Assembly (NCBI RefSeq): GCF_001563475.1
Contig: NZ_LPUT01000001.1
Location: 310,001 to 374,000, forward strand
DNA from: Sporosarcina sp. HYO08
Lineage (GTDB): Bacteria > Bacillota > Bacilli > Bacillales_A > Planococcaceae
Direction of reading: 5' to 3'
DNA length: 64,000 nt
In this document: positions 1-7,716 of the stretch, in pieces
Layout: each line of letters begins with the position of its first letter
Numbering within the stretch: the stretch's first letter is position 1
The notes under the pieces: generated by a model
The model's database searches: none
Seen by the model: only the letters and a program-made list of their open reading frames with translations
What the model was told of the DNA's origin: nothing
Position numbers and translations under genes: made by a program

Positions 1-1
1 G

Positions 2-52
2 ACGGTTCAAATGTTCAAAAACTTCTTCGGAAGTGACCATATGGTAGACTAA
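2..52 (+). CDS. sdhB: C-terminal tip of probable succinate dehydrogenase iron-sulfur subunit (partial)
   Basis: An open frame enters from the left edge and ends at TAA 50-52, reading TVQMFKNFFGSDHMVD. The short tail resembles the end of Bacillus SdhB, and sdhB lies just upstream of gerE in Bacillus apart from one small gene. A strong terminator follows at once. Only 16 residues are visible, so the assignment rests mostly on synteny and could be wrong. Confidence 0.45.
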   Translation, partial: TVQMFKNFFGSDHMVD

Positions 53-63
53 AGGAACGATTT

Positions 64-103
64 CCCCTCACTCGGAGTAAACTATCGAGTGAGGGGTTTT
101 TGA
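64..103 (+). terminator. Rho-independent terminator after the sdhB-like gene
   Basis: A perfect 11-bp stem (CCCCTCACTCG at 64-74 with its complement at 86-96) encloses an 11-nt loop and is followed by a T tract from 97. Confidence 0.9.
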
Positions 104-218
104 TTGAGAAAAACCTTATGTGCTGTATGGAGAAAAACCGATCTTACCATATTAAACTGTCTGAGAAAATCCCTTCAATCATAAAAATTTAAGAACTGTT
201 AAAAATAAGCAACAAGCC

Positions 219-249
219 GGCACAGCCTAGCAAATCTTCACATATTGTA
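219..249 (+). promoter_or_regulatory. Sigma-K-type promoter of gerE
   Basis: CATATTGTA at 241-249 matches the sigma-K -10 consensus CATAnnnTA exactly, and GGCACA at 219-224 supplies the AC-type -35 with a 16-nt spacer. Bacillus gerE is known to be transcribed by sigma-K, so site and gene agree. The ribosome binding site AGGAGGGG at 263-270 follows. Confidence 0.75.
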
Positions 250-276
250 AAGTGAAAGTGATAGGAGGGGCGCGTC

Positions 277-501
277 TTGACAGGAGAATCGAAACACCGT
301 TCTTTGCTGACCGCAAGAGAGCGAGAAATTTTTCATCTGCTCGTCGATGATCAAACGACCAAAGACATCGCGGGACGGCTCGGCATTAGCGAAAAGACTG
401 TCCGAAACCATATTTCGAATACAATTCAAAAACTCGGAGTATCGGGGAGAGCTCAAGCGATTGTCGAATTAATAAGATTAGGTGAATTACAAGTAAAGTA
501 A
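277..501 (+). CDS. gerE: GerE, late mother-cell sporulation transcription regulator
   Basis: A 74-residue protein made almost entirely of one LuxR/FixJ-type helix-turn-helix domain: LTAREREIFHLLVDDQTTKDIA and the recognition region GISEKTVRNHISNTIQKLGV. This is the usual GerE length. GerE is the last regulator of the mother-cell line; it modulates sigma-K-dependent coat genes and binds DNA as a dimer. The start is TTG at 277, six bases after AGGAGGGG. A sigma-K-like promoter precedes it and the gene sits between sdhB and ysmB as in Bacillus. Confidence 0.93.
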   Translation: MTGESKHRSLLTAREREIFHLLVDDQTTKDIAGRLGISEKTVRNHISNTIQKLGVSGRAQAIVELIRLGELQVK

Positions 502-578
502 ATGATTTGAGATTGCTGTGGTAAATACTCGTTGAATGAATAAATCCCGAGTGTTCAATCCATATAGAAGCATCGTGA

Positions 579-627
579 ATGCCTTCCCCAAAATTCGACA
601 AGGGGGAGGCATCTTCTTAGTTTTTTA
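579..627. terminator. Bidirectional terminator between gerE and the convergent ABC operon
   Basis: ATGCCTTCCCC at 579-589 pairs with GGGGGAGGCAT at 602-612 (one G-T pair), followed by a T-rich run to 627. It lies between the 3' ends of gerE and the minus-strand gene ending at 635. Confidence 0.75.
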
Positions 628-634
628 TATTGAT

Positions 635-1318
635 CTATTTGTCTATAAATGTCACATAATCAGTAGAATCTAAGTGGATATCTACATTTTCCGGGACGGT
701 CAGGTGGACAACCATTGTTTGATAGCCAGAACTAAATCCGTTATAACCTGCACCGCGGGCTGTCGTTAATTGATTCATAACCGCGGAATCATGATAGGAA
801 ATGTAGCGAATGAAGTTTTTGGGCTGTTCGGGGATCGTCAATTCATTATTCCGCCAGATGGGCTTTGCAACTTTCACGCTTTCCGAGAAATCGTATTGAT
901 TGATATCAAGCAGCGGTTTATAAATAATTTCTTTAATGATGCCTTGATCTTTTGTCCGTTCGACATAAATAGTAGCATTCTCATGTGGATGGTGAATTGT
1001 CAATGATTCGCCCGCTGTATGTTGTCGTTCGTCAAGAATAAAAGAAGAGTCAACAGGGCCATTTTTCTGTATGATTTGATCGAAATAAATAGACAGTAAA
1101 TTGCCATTAACTTTTTCAGGCATATCCCCTCGACTCTTCACTTCGGCAATTTCAGCAAAAACGAGTCCAATACATAACAAAGCAATATACCCACTGATGA
1201 ATCCAATGTGAATTTTCCGACCAATGTGGATGAAACGCCGTGGAGCGCTTCTTTTTCTTATAATCAAGAAGAAGGAAATAACGATAAGAATAGTAACAAA
1301 AGGGATAAAAGCAAACAT
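635..1318 (-). CDS. Membrane-anchored protein of the ABC transporter operon, function unknown
   Basis: I do not recognise the family. The 227-residue protein has two N-terminal membrane helices (about residues 1-20 and 36-58) separated by a basic loop rich in Arg and Lys, then a soluble region of about 170 residues that is probably extracytoplasmic. I chose the ATG at 1318 because it overlaps the upstream permease stop as TAATG with a GGAAGTGAG ribosome site; an ATG 48 bases further out would run into that gene. It is the last gene of the gntR-ABC-permease operon, so an accessory role in export or sensing is a guess. Confidence 0.6.
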   Translation of the reverse strand: MFAFIPFVTILIVISFFLIIRKRSAPRRFIHIGRKIHIGFISGYIALLCIGLVFAEIAEVKSRGDMPEKVNGNLLSIYFDQIIQKNGPVDSSFILDERQHTAGESLTIHHPHENATIYVERTKDQGIIKEIIYKPLLDINQYDFSESVKVAKPIWRNNELTIPEQPKNFIRYISYHDSAVMNQLTTARGAGYNGFSSGYQTMVVHLTVPENVDIHLDSTDYVTFIDK

Positions 1319-2073
1319 TATTTTCTCACTTCCAATCGATTCGATATTGTAATTGAAATTGTGCATAAAACAACAACCGTCATAATCATTTTCAAGATAA
1401 ACAGACTCGTAGATGTTTCACCGGCGAAAAAGTGAAAGATTTTTCCCGTGAAACTTTCTCCATGCGATGAACTTATGGAACGAATTAGCAGCATCCATAG
1501 CGCGCCAAAGAGGAAAATAAAAAAGCGATTCACTTGGATAAATGTCCCGATTGTATAGGCGATGACGAGAAAAAGCAAGGTATATAAAACAGCTGTTACA
1601 AGACGTAAAATGAAATCCATAGGTGCTGTGAGGAGACCGGTCGTTTCCATTATGACTTCACCATATCTCAGAAATGCATAGAGTTTTATAATAGATCCGC
1701 TTAAAACAGCAGATAGTCCGCCGAATAGAGCAGCACTCAACATGACGAAGAAGTTTGCCAGATGATGACTAAGCCGATTCGTTACGAATGAAAAAGCTTC
1801 ATCACGCTGGGCCAGTGACGTCAGCAGAAAACCAAAAACAGCCGCCCAAAACCAAGTAAGGCCAAGAATTCCATCGTTTGAAAAAGCATTGATCGTATAA
1901 GCGATATTGTTATGGTCATAAAACGGATCTGGACTGCCCATACTGCCGGATAATAGGACAAGAGAAATAATTTGTAAGATCACTAGCATCGTAAAAGGGG
2001 TGGCATTCGCACTCATTTTATAGATAAATTGCCGCTTCACGACATCAAACAGTTTTGGTTCATGCAAATACAT
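1318..2073 (-). CDS. ABC-2-like transporter permease subunit
   Basis: A 251-residue hydrophobic protein with about six predicted membrane segments (near residues 25-45, 73-90, 108-130, 150-175, 185-203, 228-245) and no catalytic motif. It follows the ATPase gene with a 14-nt overlap and precedes a second membrane protein gene. The set GntR regulator, ATPase, permease resembles the Bacillus ytr operon, whose regulator belongs to the YtrA subfamily. It probably forms the membrane channel with the ATPase encoded at 2060-2953. Substrate unknown. Confidence 0.7.
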   Translation of the reverse strand: MYLHEPKLFDVVKRQFIYKMSANATPFTMLVILQIISLVLLSGSMGSPDPFYDHNNIAYTINAFSNDGILGLTWFWAAVFGFLLTSLAQRDEAFSFVTNRLSHHLANFFVMLSAALFGGLSAVLSGSIIKLYAFLRYGEVIMETTGLLTAPMDFILRLVTAVLYTLLFLVIAYTIGTFIQVNRFFIFLFGALWMLLIRSISSSHGESFTGKIFHFFAGETSTSLFILKMIMTVVVLCTISITISNRLEVRK

Positions 2074-2953
2074 CGTCGATCCCTCCTGTTCGTTGCTCTG
2101 TCAAGGCAAGGTAAGCACTATTCGCCGATACCGGGGTAGCAATTACTCTCTTTGACTTCAAACGATCCAACTCCGCTGCTGTAAAAGTATTTTCGACAAG
2201 CCACTCGGTATACGGTCCTGATTTTTGTTGGTAGACTACCGTTTTACCTGCTGCAGCTGATGCGAGAATTTCACCATTTCCTTTTAATGAAATGAGCATT
2301 TCTTGTAATTCTGTCACCGAACCGTGAAAGTGTGCTTTTCCATTTTGGATGATTAATACATCTTCCAGTAAGTCTTCCATTTCTTCAAAATGATGACTGG
2401 AAAGCAAAATAGTGCGAGGATGCGCAATATAGTCTTTTAATAAGGCGCGGTAAAAGTCTTTACGGACGCCTGCATCCATGCCTGTAATCGGTTCATCGAA
2501 AAGCGTAAGCGCACAGCGGGCTGCGATTCCGATAATTGCGTTGAAAGTATTTTTCTTTCCTTTGGATAAATAACGGTGCCGCGCGTCTAGGTGAAAACCA
2601 AAATATTGAACGAGACGATCTGCTAGTGCATGATCCCAATTCGGATAGAAACGCTTGCATTCTTTTAAAATATCATGCAATGACATCGTCTGTGCAAATT
2701 GCATCGCATCATCGACAAATAAAACATTCGCCGACACGGTTAAGTTATTAAAAGGACTTTCCCCGAAAACGCGAATCGTACCCGATGTTTCCTGTACAAA
2801 CCCGGCAATCATTTTCATCATCGTTGTTTTGCCAACGCCGTTTCTTCCAATTACACCAGTCATTACATCTTTTTTAATGTTGACATCCAAACCATTCAGC
2901 GCAAGGTGCTTGTGATACTTTTTTGTAACATTCATCAACTCCACAGCTGTCAT
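2060..2953 (-). CDS. ABC transporter ATP-binding protein, YtrB-like
   Basis: A 297-residue nucleotide-binding subunit. Walker A is GRNGVGKTT (about residues 36-44), Walker B is ALTLFDEP, and the H-loop lies in LLSSHHFEEMED. The signature is degenerate, LSKGKKN instead of LSGGQ, as in other YtrB-type subunits regulated by short GntR proteins. The C-terminal 80 residues after the ATPase core are of unknown role. Its start overlaps the gntR stop as ATGA, so the two are translationally coupled. It should power the permease encoded downstream. Confidence 0.88.
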   Translation of the reverse strand: MTAVELMNVTKKYHKHLALNGLDVNIKKDVMTGVIGRNGVGKTTMMKMIAGFVQETSGTIRVFGESPFNNLTVSANVLFVDDAMQFAQTMSLHDILKECKRFYPNWDHALADRLVQYFGFHLDARHRYLSKGKKNTFNAIIGIAARCALTLFDEPITGMDAGVRKDFYRALLKDYIAHPRTILLSSHHFEEMEDLLEDVLIIQNGKAHFHGSVTELQEMLISLKGNGEILASAAAGKTVVYQQKSGPYTEWLVENTFTAAELDRLKSKRVIATPVSANSAYLALTEQRTGGIDDVFA

Positions 2954-3333
2954 CTCAAATCCCCTTCTCTCTTGTTTCGCGTAGCTCGTATTTTCGATAA
3001 TAAATGCTGTTCATCGATCCCAAGAAGTTCTGCTTCATCGAGCAGTTCTTCAATGAGGCGGTGAAGTGTATGTACTTTTCGTTTAGCGAGCAACTTTTCT
3101 CGTGCATCGGATGCAACAAATGTGCCAAGCCCTCGCCGTTTGTAAATAATTTCGGCGTCGATCAGCAGTGTAAGCCCTTTTCCTGCTGTTGCCGGATTGA
3201 TATTGAATAAATCTGCAAGTTGGTATTGCGAATAGACTTTTTCATCGGATTTTAACGTTTCATCGATAATCTCTTTTTCAAGCCACTCTGCGATTTGAAC
3301 GTAAATTGGCTTTGATCCATCCATCTCGAGCAT
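2950..3333 (-). CDS. GntR family regulator, YtrA subfamily
   Basis: A 127-residue protein with a winged helix-turn-helix of GntR type (PIYVQIAEWLEKEII, QLADLFNINPATAGKGL, RRGLGTFV) and only about 45 C-terminal residues. This is the short form typical of the YtrA subfamily, whose members control adjacent ABC transporter operons. It is first in its operon, with AGGAGGT ahead of ATG 3333. A near-perfect palindrome overlaps its promoter, which fits autorepression. Confidence 0.9.
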   Translation of the reverse strand: MLEMDGSKPIYVQIAEWLEKEIIDETLKSDEKVYSQYQLADLFNINPATAGKGLTLLIDAEIIYKRRGLGTFVASDAREKLLAKRKVHTLHRLIEELLDEAELLGIDEQHLLSKIRATRNKREGDLR

Positions 3334-3354
3334 GCGCTTTACCTCCTGATAACC

Positions 3355-3404
3355 AGTGCATTACTGTTGTAATGTACTATATTATTTTTATGAATAAAAT
3401 GCAA
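3355..3404 (-). promoter_or_regulatory. Promoter and GntR operator of the ABC transporter operon
   Basis: On the minus strand, TTGCAT (3399-3404) and TATAGT (3376-3381) are 17 nt apart. Positions 3355-3378 hold a palindrome with arms AGTGCATTAC and GTAATGTACT around four central bases, with one mismatch in ten. It overlaps the 3' end of the -10 hexamer and the start point, the position expected of a repressor site. Confidence 0.75.
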
Positions 3405-3443
3405 CCATTGTTTGAGGTGTCGGAGAAGAACATCCAAAAACTA

Positions 3444-3472
3444 TTGCCTTAAATAGCAAAAAAGGTGACAAT
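3444..3472 (+). promoter_or_regulatory. Possible sigma-A promoter of ysmB-racE
   Basis: TTGCCT at 3444-3449 and GACAAT at 3467-3472 are separated by 17 nt. The -10 is weak, so this is tentative. Confidence 0.4.
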
Positions 3473-3506
3473 AAGTGAAAGTTCGTGAGCCGGGAGGTAG
3501 AAAATT

Positions 3507-3965
3507 TTGACGGAAGAATTCAATCCAAAGGTTGAATATACAAAAAATGTTGCACGAATGGAGAAGGAATTACGTTACATTGCCGGTATTATTAAGCAGC
3601 AAGGGCGGAAGATATTAAGTAACTATACGATTACACCGCCGCAATTTATTGCCTTGCAATGGTTATTTGAGGAAGGCGATATGACGATTGGAGAATTGTC
3701 GAATAAAATGTATCTTGCATTTAGTACGACGACAGATTTAGTTGATCGCATGGAAAACAACAATTTAGTAAAACGTGTGCGGGACCAGAAAGATCGCCGC
3801 GTTGTCCGCATTCACTTGCTTGGGGAAGGCGAGAGAATTATCGAAGAAGTAATTGAAAAACGACGCATGTACTTGAATTCTGTCTTAACGAATTTTGACG
3901 AAGATGAAGTTGAAAACTTTACGCATCTATTAGGCAAGCTACATGAAGAAATGATGAAAGATTGA
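3507..3965 (+). CDS. ysmB: MarR family transcriptional regulator YsmB
   Basis: A 152-residue MarR-type regulator with the winged helix around residues 45-110 (MTIGELSNKMYLAFSTTTDLV, then the wing VKRVRDQKDRRVVRIHL). In Bacillus, ysmB lies between gerE and racE, as here, which fixes the name by synteny. Start TTG 3507 follows GGGAGGT. The gene ends 10 nt before racE, so the two are probably cotranscribed. Its target and ligand are unknown. Confidence 0.85.
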   Translation: MTEEFNPKVEYTKNVARMEKELRYIAGIIKQQGRKILSNYTITPPQFIALQWLFEEGDMTIGELSNKMYLAFSTTTDLVDRMENNNLVKRVRDQKDRRVVRIHLLGEGERIIEEVIEKRRMYLNSVLTNFDEDEVENFTHLLGKLHEEMMKD

Positions 3966-3975
3966 GGTGGTCACG

Positions 3976-4770
3976 ATGGATGCACCAATCGGCGTAATCG
4001 ATTCGGGCGTCGGCGGGTTGACCGTTGTCAAAAGAATGCTGGAAAGCTTGCCAAATGAACCGATTATTTACATAGGGGATGATGCACGCTGTCCATATGG
4101 TCCGCGTACTCCCGAAGAAGTGATCACATTTACAATGGAAATGGCGAATGCACTGCAGGCGATGGGAATTAAAATGCTTGTCATTGCATGCAATACAGCC
4201 ACCGCTGTCGCGTTGGACAAGGTGAGATCGCATTTTACCTTTCCTGTCATTGGCGTGATCGATCCAGGCGCACGTGCTGCTGTAAAAGAGACGGACAGTA
4301 GAAAGATTGCTGTACTTGCAACGTCGGGAACGATTCAAAGTGGGGCTTATCAACAGGCTATTCATGACCATTTGCCAACTGCGACGATTCATGCGCTCGC
4401 TTGTCCAGAATTTGTGCCGCTCGTTGAAAGTGGACAATACAAATCAGCATATGCGGGCAATGTCGTGCAAAGTGGACTTCAAAGTCTTGTCGGTAAGGAA
4501 TTTGATACGGCGATACTTGGTTGCACGCATTACCCGTTATTAAAGAACCATATTCAAAATGCGCTTCCCGAGGGTGTGAAAATTATTTCATCCGCCGTGG
4601 AAACGGTCCATGATATCGAAAAAACTTTGCGTGATTGTAATTTAAAAAATTATGCTAGCCATGCTGTGCCGCCCGTATTTTTCACATCCGGTTCAACAAT
4701 GCATTTTCGGGAAATTGCCCTCGATTGGTTAGCGATTGATGAGGCAGATGTCAGGACAATCGCTTTTTGA
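3976..4770 (+). CDS. racE: Glutamate racemase
   Basis: A 264-residue Asp/Glu racemase that supplies D-glutamate for peptidoglycan. It has DSGVGG near the N-terminus and the two catalytic cysteine motifs IACNTATA and LGCTHYP. An upstream in-frame GTG at 3967 lies inside the ribosome site GAGGTGG (3964-3970), so the ATG at 3976 is the better start. The gene follows ysmB closely and ends at a strong terminator. Confidence 0.95.
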   Translation: MDAPIGVIDSGVGGLTVVKRMLESLPNEPIIYIGDDARCPYGPRTPEEVITFTMEMANALQAMGIKMLVIACNTATAVALDKVRSHFTFPVIGVIDPGARAAVKETDSRKIAVLATSGTIQSGAYQQAIHDHLPTATIHALACPEFVPLVESGQYKSAYAGNVVQSGLQSLVGKEFDTAILGCTHYPLLKNHIQNALPEGVKIISSAVETVHDIEKTLRDCNLKNYASHAVPPVFFTSGSTMHFREIALDWLAIDEADVRTIAF

Positions 4771-4789
4771 AATTAAAAATGATCAGCTT

Positions 4790-4819
4790 CCGGAACGGCA
4801 ATCGCCGTTCCGGGTTTTT
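4790..4819 (+). terminator. Terminator after racE
   Basis: A perfect 10-bp stem (CCGGAACGGC at 4790-4799, complement at 4804-4813) with loop AATC, followed by a T run. Confidence 0.93.
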
Positions 4820-4847
4820 GCGCTGATGAAATAGGATATGATAAGAT
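4818..4847 (+). promoter_or_regulatory. Possible promoter of rph-rdgB
   Basis: TTGCGC at 4818-4823 and TAAGAT at 4842-4847 with an 18-nt spacer lie directly behind the racE terminator and 36 nt before rph. Neither hexamer is strong. Confidence 0.4.
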
Positions 4848-4882
4848 GGATTCGCAATTAGAATGGTGGAGGGTACCCCGAT

Positions 4883-5641
4883 ATGAGACATGATGGAAGA
4901 GCATTGAATGAATTAAGACCTGTAACAATTGAAACGGATTATTTAATTCATCCCGAAGGTTCTGTACTTATTTCAGTTGGAAATACAAAAGTTATCTGTA
5001 CGGCAACAATAGAAGAGAGAGTCCCTCCTTTTTTACGAGGAAGCGGTAAAGGTTGGGTAACGGCGGAATATAGTATGTTGCCGCGCGCAACAGGACAGCG
5101 GACGATTCGTGAATCGTCACGCGGTAAAGTTGGCGGACGCACAATGGAGATCCAACGACTTATAGGACGAGCGATGCGTGCTGTCGTTGATTTAGAGTCA
5201 TTTGGCGAACGGACGATTTGGATTGACTGCGATGTCATTCAAGCGGACGGCGGGACACGAACAGCGTCCATAACAGGTGCATTTGTCGCGATGGCAATTG
5301 CTGCTGGAAAACTATATAAGGAAAAAGAATTGAAGACATTCCCGATCACAGATTTCCTTGCCGCGACGAGTGTTGGTAAAACTGGGGAAGGACAGTTAAT
5401 CCTTGATTTGGATTATGTAGAAGACTCCGAAGCGGCTGTCGATATGAATGTTGTGATGACGGGTGCTGGCGCTTTTGTAGAACTTCAAGGAACGGGTGAA
5501 GAAGCTACTTTCACGCGCGATGAAATGAATGCACTCGTTGAATTGGCCGAGTCAGGCATCCAACAGTTGTTTGCTGCTCAAACCGAAGCGTTAGGGGAAA
5601 TGAGCCAATACGTCGGACAGAAAGAAGTGGATGAGGCATGA
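4883..5641 (+). CDS. rph: Ribonuclease PH
   Basis: A 252-residue phosphorolytic 3'-5' exoribonuclease that trims tRNA precursors. The N-terminus [14 protein letters not shown], the segment EYSMLPRAT and the region [18 protein letters not shown] are characteristic of RNase PH. ATG 4883 follows GGAGGG. The stop overlaps the rdgB start as ATGA, so the pair forms an operon, as in Bacillus. Confidence 0.96.
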   Translation: MRHDGRALNELRPVTIETDYLIHPEGSVLISVGNTKVICTATIEERVPPFLRGSGKGWVTAEYSMLPRATGQRTIRESSRGKVGGRTMEIQRLIGRAMRAVVDLESFGERTIWIDCDVIQADGGTRTASITGAFVAMAIAAGKLYKEKELKTFPITDFLAATSVGKTGEGQLILDLDYVEDSEAAVDMNVVMTGAGAFVELQGTGEEATFTRDEMNALVELAESGIQQLFAAQTEALGEMSQYVGQKEVDEA

Positions 5642-6234
5642 AAGAAATATTAATCGCGACGAATAATAAAGGGAAAGCCGTTGATTTTGAAACGCTTTTT
5701 AAACCATATGATATTCGTGTATTAACGTTAAATGACATTGACGAGCCGATTGATGTCGAAGAAACAGGGACGACATTTGAAGAAAACGCAATTTTAAAGG
5801 CAGAGGCAGTGTCAAAGATGCTCGGTAAAGTCGTCATTGCTGATGATAGTGGATTGGAAATAGACGCTCTTAATGGTGCGCCTAGTGTGTATTCCGCGCG
5901 TTATGCGGGCGGCGAGAAGAGTGATGAAGCGAATATCGATAAAGTGCTAAAAGAACTTGATCAGACGGCGGATGAACAGCGTACGGCCCGTTTCCGCTGT
6001 GTGCTCGCAATTGCGGGACCAGGTCTAGCGACTGAAACGTTTTCTGGAAGCTGCGAAGGACTGATTGCACGTGAACGGAAGGGCGAAAATGGCTTTGGTT
6101 ATGATCCGATTTTTTATGTGCCGGAACAAAACCGGACGATGGCACAAATGACAGCAGAGGAAAAAGGTGCGATTTCACATCGAGGCAATGCGCTGGCAAA
6201 GCTAGAGTCGAGGCTGCCAACTTTATTGAAATAA
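5638..6234 (+). CDS. rdgB: XTP/dITP (non-canonical purine NTP) pyrophosphatase
   Basis: A 198-residue Ham1/RdgB family enzyme that hydrolyses deaminated purine triphosphates and so keeps inosine and xanthosine out of DNA. Typical motifs are IATNNKGK at the N-terminus, [30 protein letters not shown], and FGYDPIF followed by SHRGNA. It corresponds to Bacillus ysnA. A hairpin with a weak T-rich tail follows. Confidence 0.95.
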   Translation: MKEILIATNNKGKAVDFETLFKPYDIRVLTLNDIDEPIDVEETGTTFEENAILKAEAVSKMLGKVVIADDSGLEIDALNGAPSVYSARYAGGEKSDEANIDKVLKELDQTADEQRTARFRCVLAIAGPGLATETFSGSCEGLIARERKGENGFGYDPIFYVPEQNRTMAQMTAEEKGAISHRGNALAKLESRLPTLLK

Positions 6235-6238
6235 ATCG

Positions 6239-6268
6239 GCAGGGGATTTTTCCCCTGCTTTGTTAATT
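6239..6268 (+). terminator. Probable terminator or attenuating hairpin after rdgB
   Basis: GCAGGGGA (6239-6246) pairs perfectly with TCCCCTGC (6251-6258) around a TTTT loop. The following TTTGTTAATTT is only partly T-rich, so read-through to the next gene is likely. Confidence 0.6.
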
Positions 6269-6285
6269 TGAATGGAGGGAAATGC

Positions 6286-6780
6286 ATGAAAATCATTGTA
6301 TTAAGTGATTCACATGGTGATCGACAAACAATAGAAGCAGTAGCGGGACTGTCCGCAGACGCCATTTTCCATTGTGGGGATAGTGAGCTAGGTGCGGACG
6401 ATCCAGTATTAAAGTCCATGCATGTCGTGCGCGGCAACTGTGATTACGATAACAATTTCCCGAAATCCGTTATTATAGATGTGAAAGGGAAAAAGGTATT
6501 GGCTGTTCATGGCCACGAACACGATGTAAAACGTTCGCTCATGAATGTGTACTATAGCGCGAAAGAGCAAGAGGCGGATATTGTCCTATTCGGCCATTCG
6601 CATGTATATGGAGCGGAAATGAAAGATGATATTTTATTCGTCAATCCAGGGAGCACATTGCTGCCGCGTGGCGGGAATCCAGCGACATATGCGGTCATTG
6701 AATGGGATGAAACGCTGAAAGTAACCTTCAAAACAATGCAGCATGAAGCAGTAAACTATATGGAGAAAAAGTTTTTTTGA
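6286..6780 (+). CDS. ysnB: Metallophosphoesterase of the YfcE/MJ0936 family (YsnB)
   Basis: A 164-residue calcineurin-like phosphodiesterase with the metal-binding series DSHGD, HCGDSE, VRGNCD, HGHEHD and FGHSHV in the right order. Members hydrolyse phosphodiesters in vitro; the physiological substrate is not known. Bacillus ysnB has the same place after rdgB. An upstream TTG at 6268 is possible, but ATG 6286 sits at the right distance from GGAGGG 6274-6279. Confidence 0.88.
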   Translation: MKIIVLSDSHGDRQTIEAVAGLSADAIFHCGDSELGADDPVLKSMHVVRGNCDYDNNFPKSVIIDVKGKKVLAVHGHEHDVKRSLMNVYYSAKEQEADIVLFGHSHVYGAEMKDDILFVNPGSTLLPRGGNPATYAVIEWDETLKVTFKTMQHEAVNYMEKKFF

Positions 6781-6788
6781 AAATAGCG

Positions 6789-6817
6789 TTGACAAATCTT
6801 TCCGTCTTGCCTATAAT
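6789..6817 (+). promoter_or_regulatory. Consensus sigma-A promoter of tRNA-Arg
   Basis: TTGACA at 6789-6794 and TATAAT at 6812-6817 with exactly 17 nt between them, a perfect match to consensus, as is usual for stable RNA genes. Confidence 0.92.
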
Positions 6818-6863
6818 AAAAAATGTCGTTATCAATCAAGCGGTTAAGCCGATTGAATAACTT

Positions 6864-6937
<74 letters not shown>

Positions 6938-6957
6938 TAATGGAAATACGCTAGAAC

Positions 6958-6996
6958 AAAACCCTTCTAATTTATTATAATTGGAAGGGTTTTTGT
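6958..6996 (+). terminator. Terminator of the tRNA-Arg unit
   Basis: ACCCTTC at 6961-6967 pairs with GAAGGGT at 6984-6990, with additional AATT pairing inside, followed by TTTTTG. Confidence 0.85.
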
Positions 6997-7096
6997 TGTC
7001 TAAAAGTATATATGGTTCATGAAGTGAATAGAAAAAACATTAAATATAACGGTAAATGCAAAAGAATTTCGATTGGACATTCATGAATCTAGTTCG

Positions 7097-7492
7097 GATA
7101 ATAGAATTAAGTAGTATTGACGGAATTTTCAACATTTAATTGAAACGGGTGTAGCGACAGCAGAAGATATCGATATTGCGATGAAAGGAAGCGTGGGCTT
7201 TAAATGGTTTTTTTGCAATCCGATGGAAATTCAGGATTTAGCCGGTCTAGAAACAACAAAAGCGATGGTTGGAAAAATTATGGAAGACCTATCCAATACA
7301 AAAGAAGGTCCTTTCTTCTTAACGGAAATGGTGGGAAATGATCAACATGGCATTCGGACGAATCAAGGTTTTTACAAATACGATGATTATGGTGAAAAAG
7401 CCATCTACACACGGGATGATGATTTCCTCGATCTCCTTAAGCTACTAAATAGCAAAGTGGACAGGGACAAACTTGTTGCAACTTCAAAATGA
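7097..7492 (+). pseudogene. Decayed 3' fragment of a 3-hydroxyacyl-CoA dehydrogenase
   Basis: The frame reading HLIETGVATAEDIDIAMKGSVG, then PMEIQDLAGLETTKAM, is the C-terminal domain of 3-hydroxyacyl-CoA dehydrogenases. Upstream in the same frame a degenerate NRIK..Y..RNFQHLIE is interrupted by stops at 7112 and 7118. The N-terminal NAD-binding domain is absent. A 103-residue open frame starts at ATG 7181 but has no ribosome site. I read it as a gene remnant in the accessory block behind tRNA-Arg. A strong terminator follows. Confidence 0.8.
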
Positions 7493-7528
7493 TTCATGTG
7501 ATGAGTGATTTTATCTTATAAGTAAGAG

Positions 7529-7577
7529 AAAGACTGTAAATGTTGAAAAATAACATTTACAGTCTTTTTAGTTTTTC
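7529..7577 (+). terminator. Strong terminator after the dehydrogenase remnant
   Basis: A perfect 16-bp stem (AAAGACTGTAAATGTT at 7529-7544, complement at 7552-7567) with a 7-nt loop, followed by T-rich sequence. The A-rich 5' side could also terminate from the other direction. Confidence 0.9.
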
Positions 7578-7716
7578 GTGTCGTTATCTTTTACTTAACA
7601 ACCTTTGTAAAGAACGGAATCTAAAAATTGATAAAGGGTACACTTAATTAAATGCCCATTAATCGGAAATCTAATTGTTTCGGTCTGGTCGGCATTAAAA
7701 TGGAGGAGAAAAACAG

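Noticed and set aside
7181..7492. Intact 103-residue protein from ATG 7181
   Set aside because: It aligns only with the C-terminal domain of 3-hydroxyacyl-CoA dehydrogenases, lacks a ribosome site, and homologous sequence continues upstream through stops, so it is better called a remnant.
7600..7716. Possible LexA/SOS box upstream of the uvsE pair
   Set aside because: No CGAAC-N4-GTTCG-like sequence is present; the nearest resemblance has too many mismatches.
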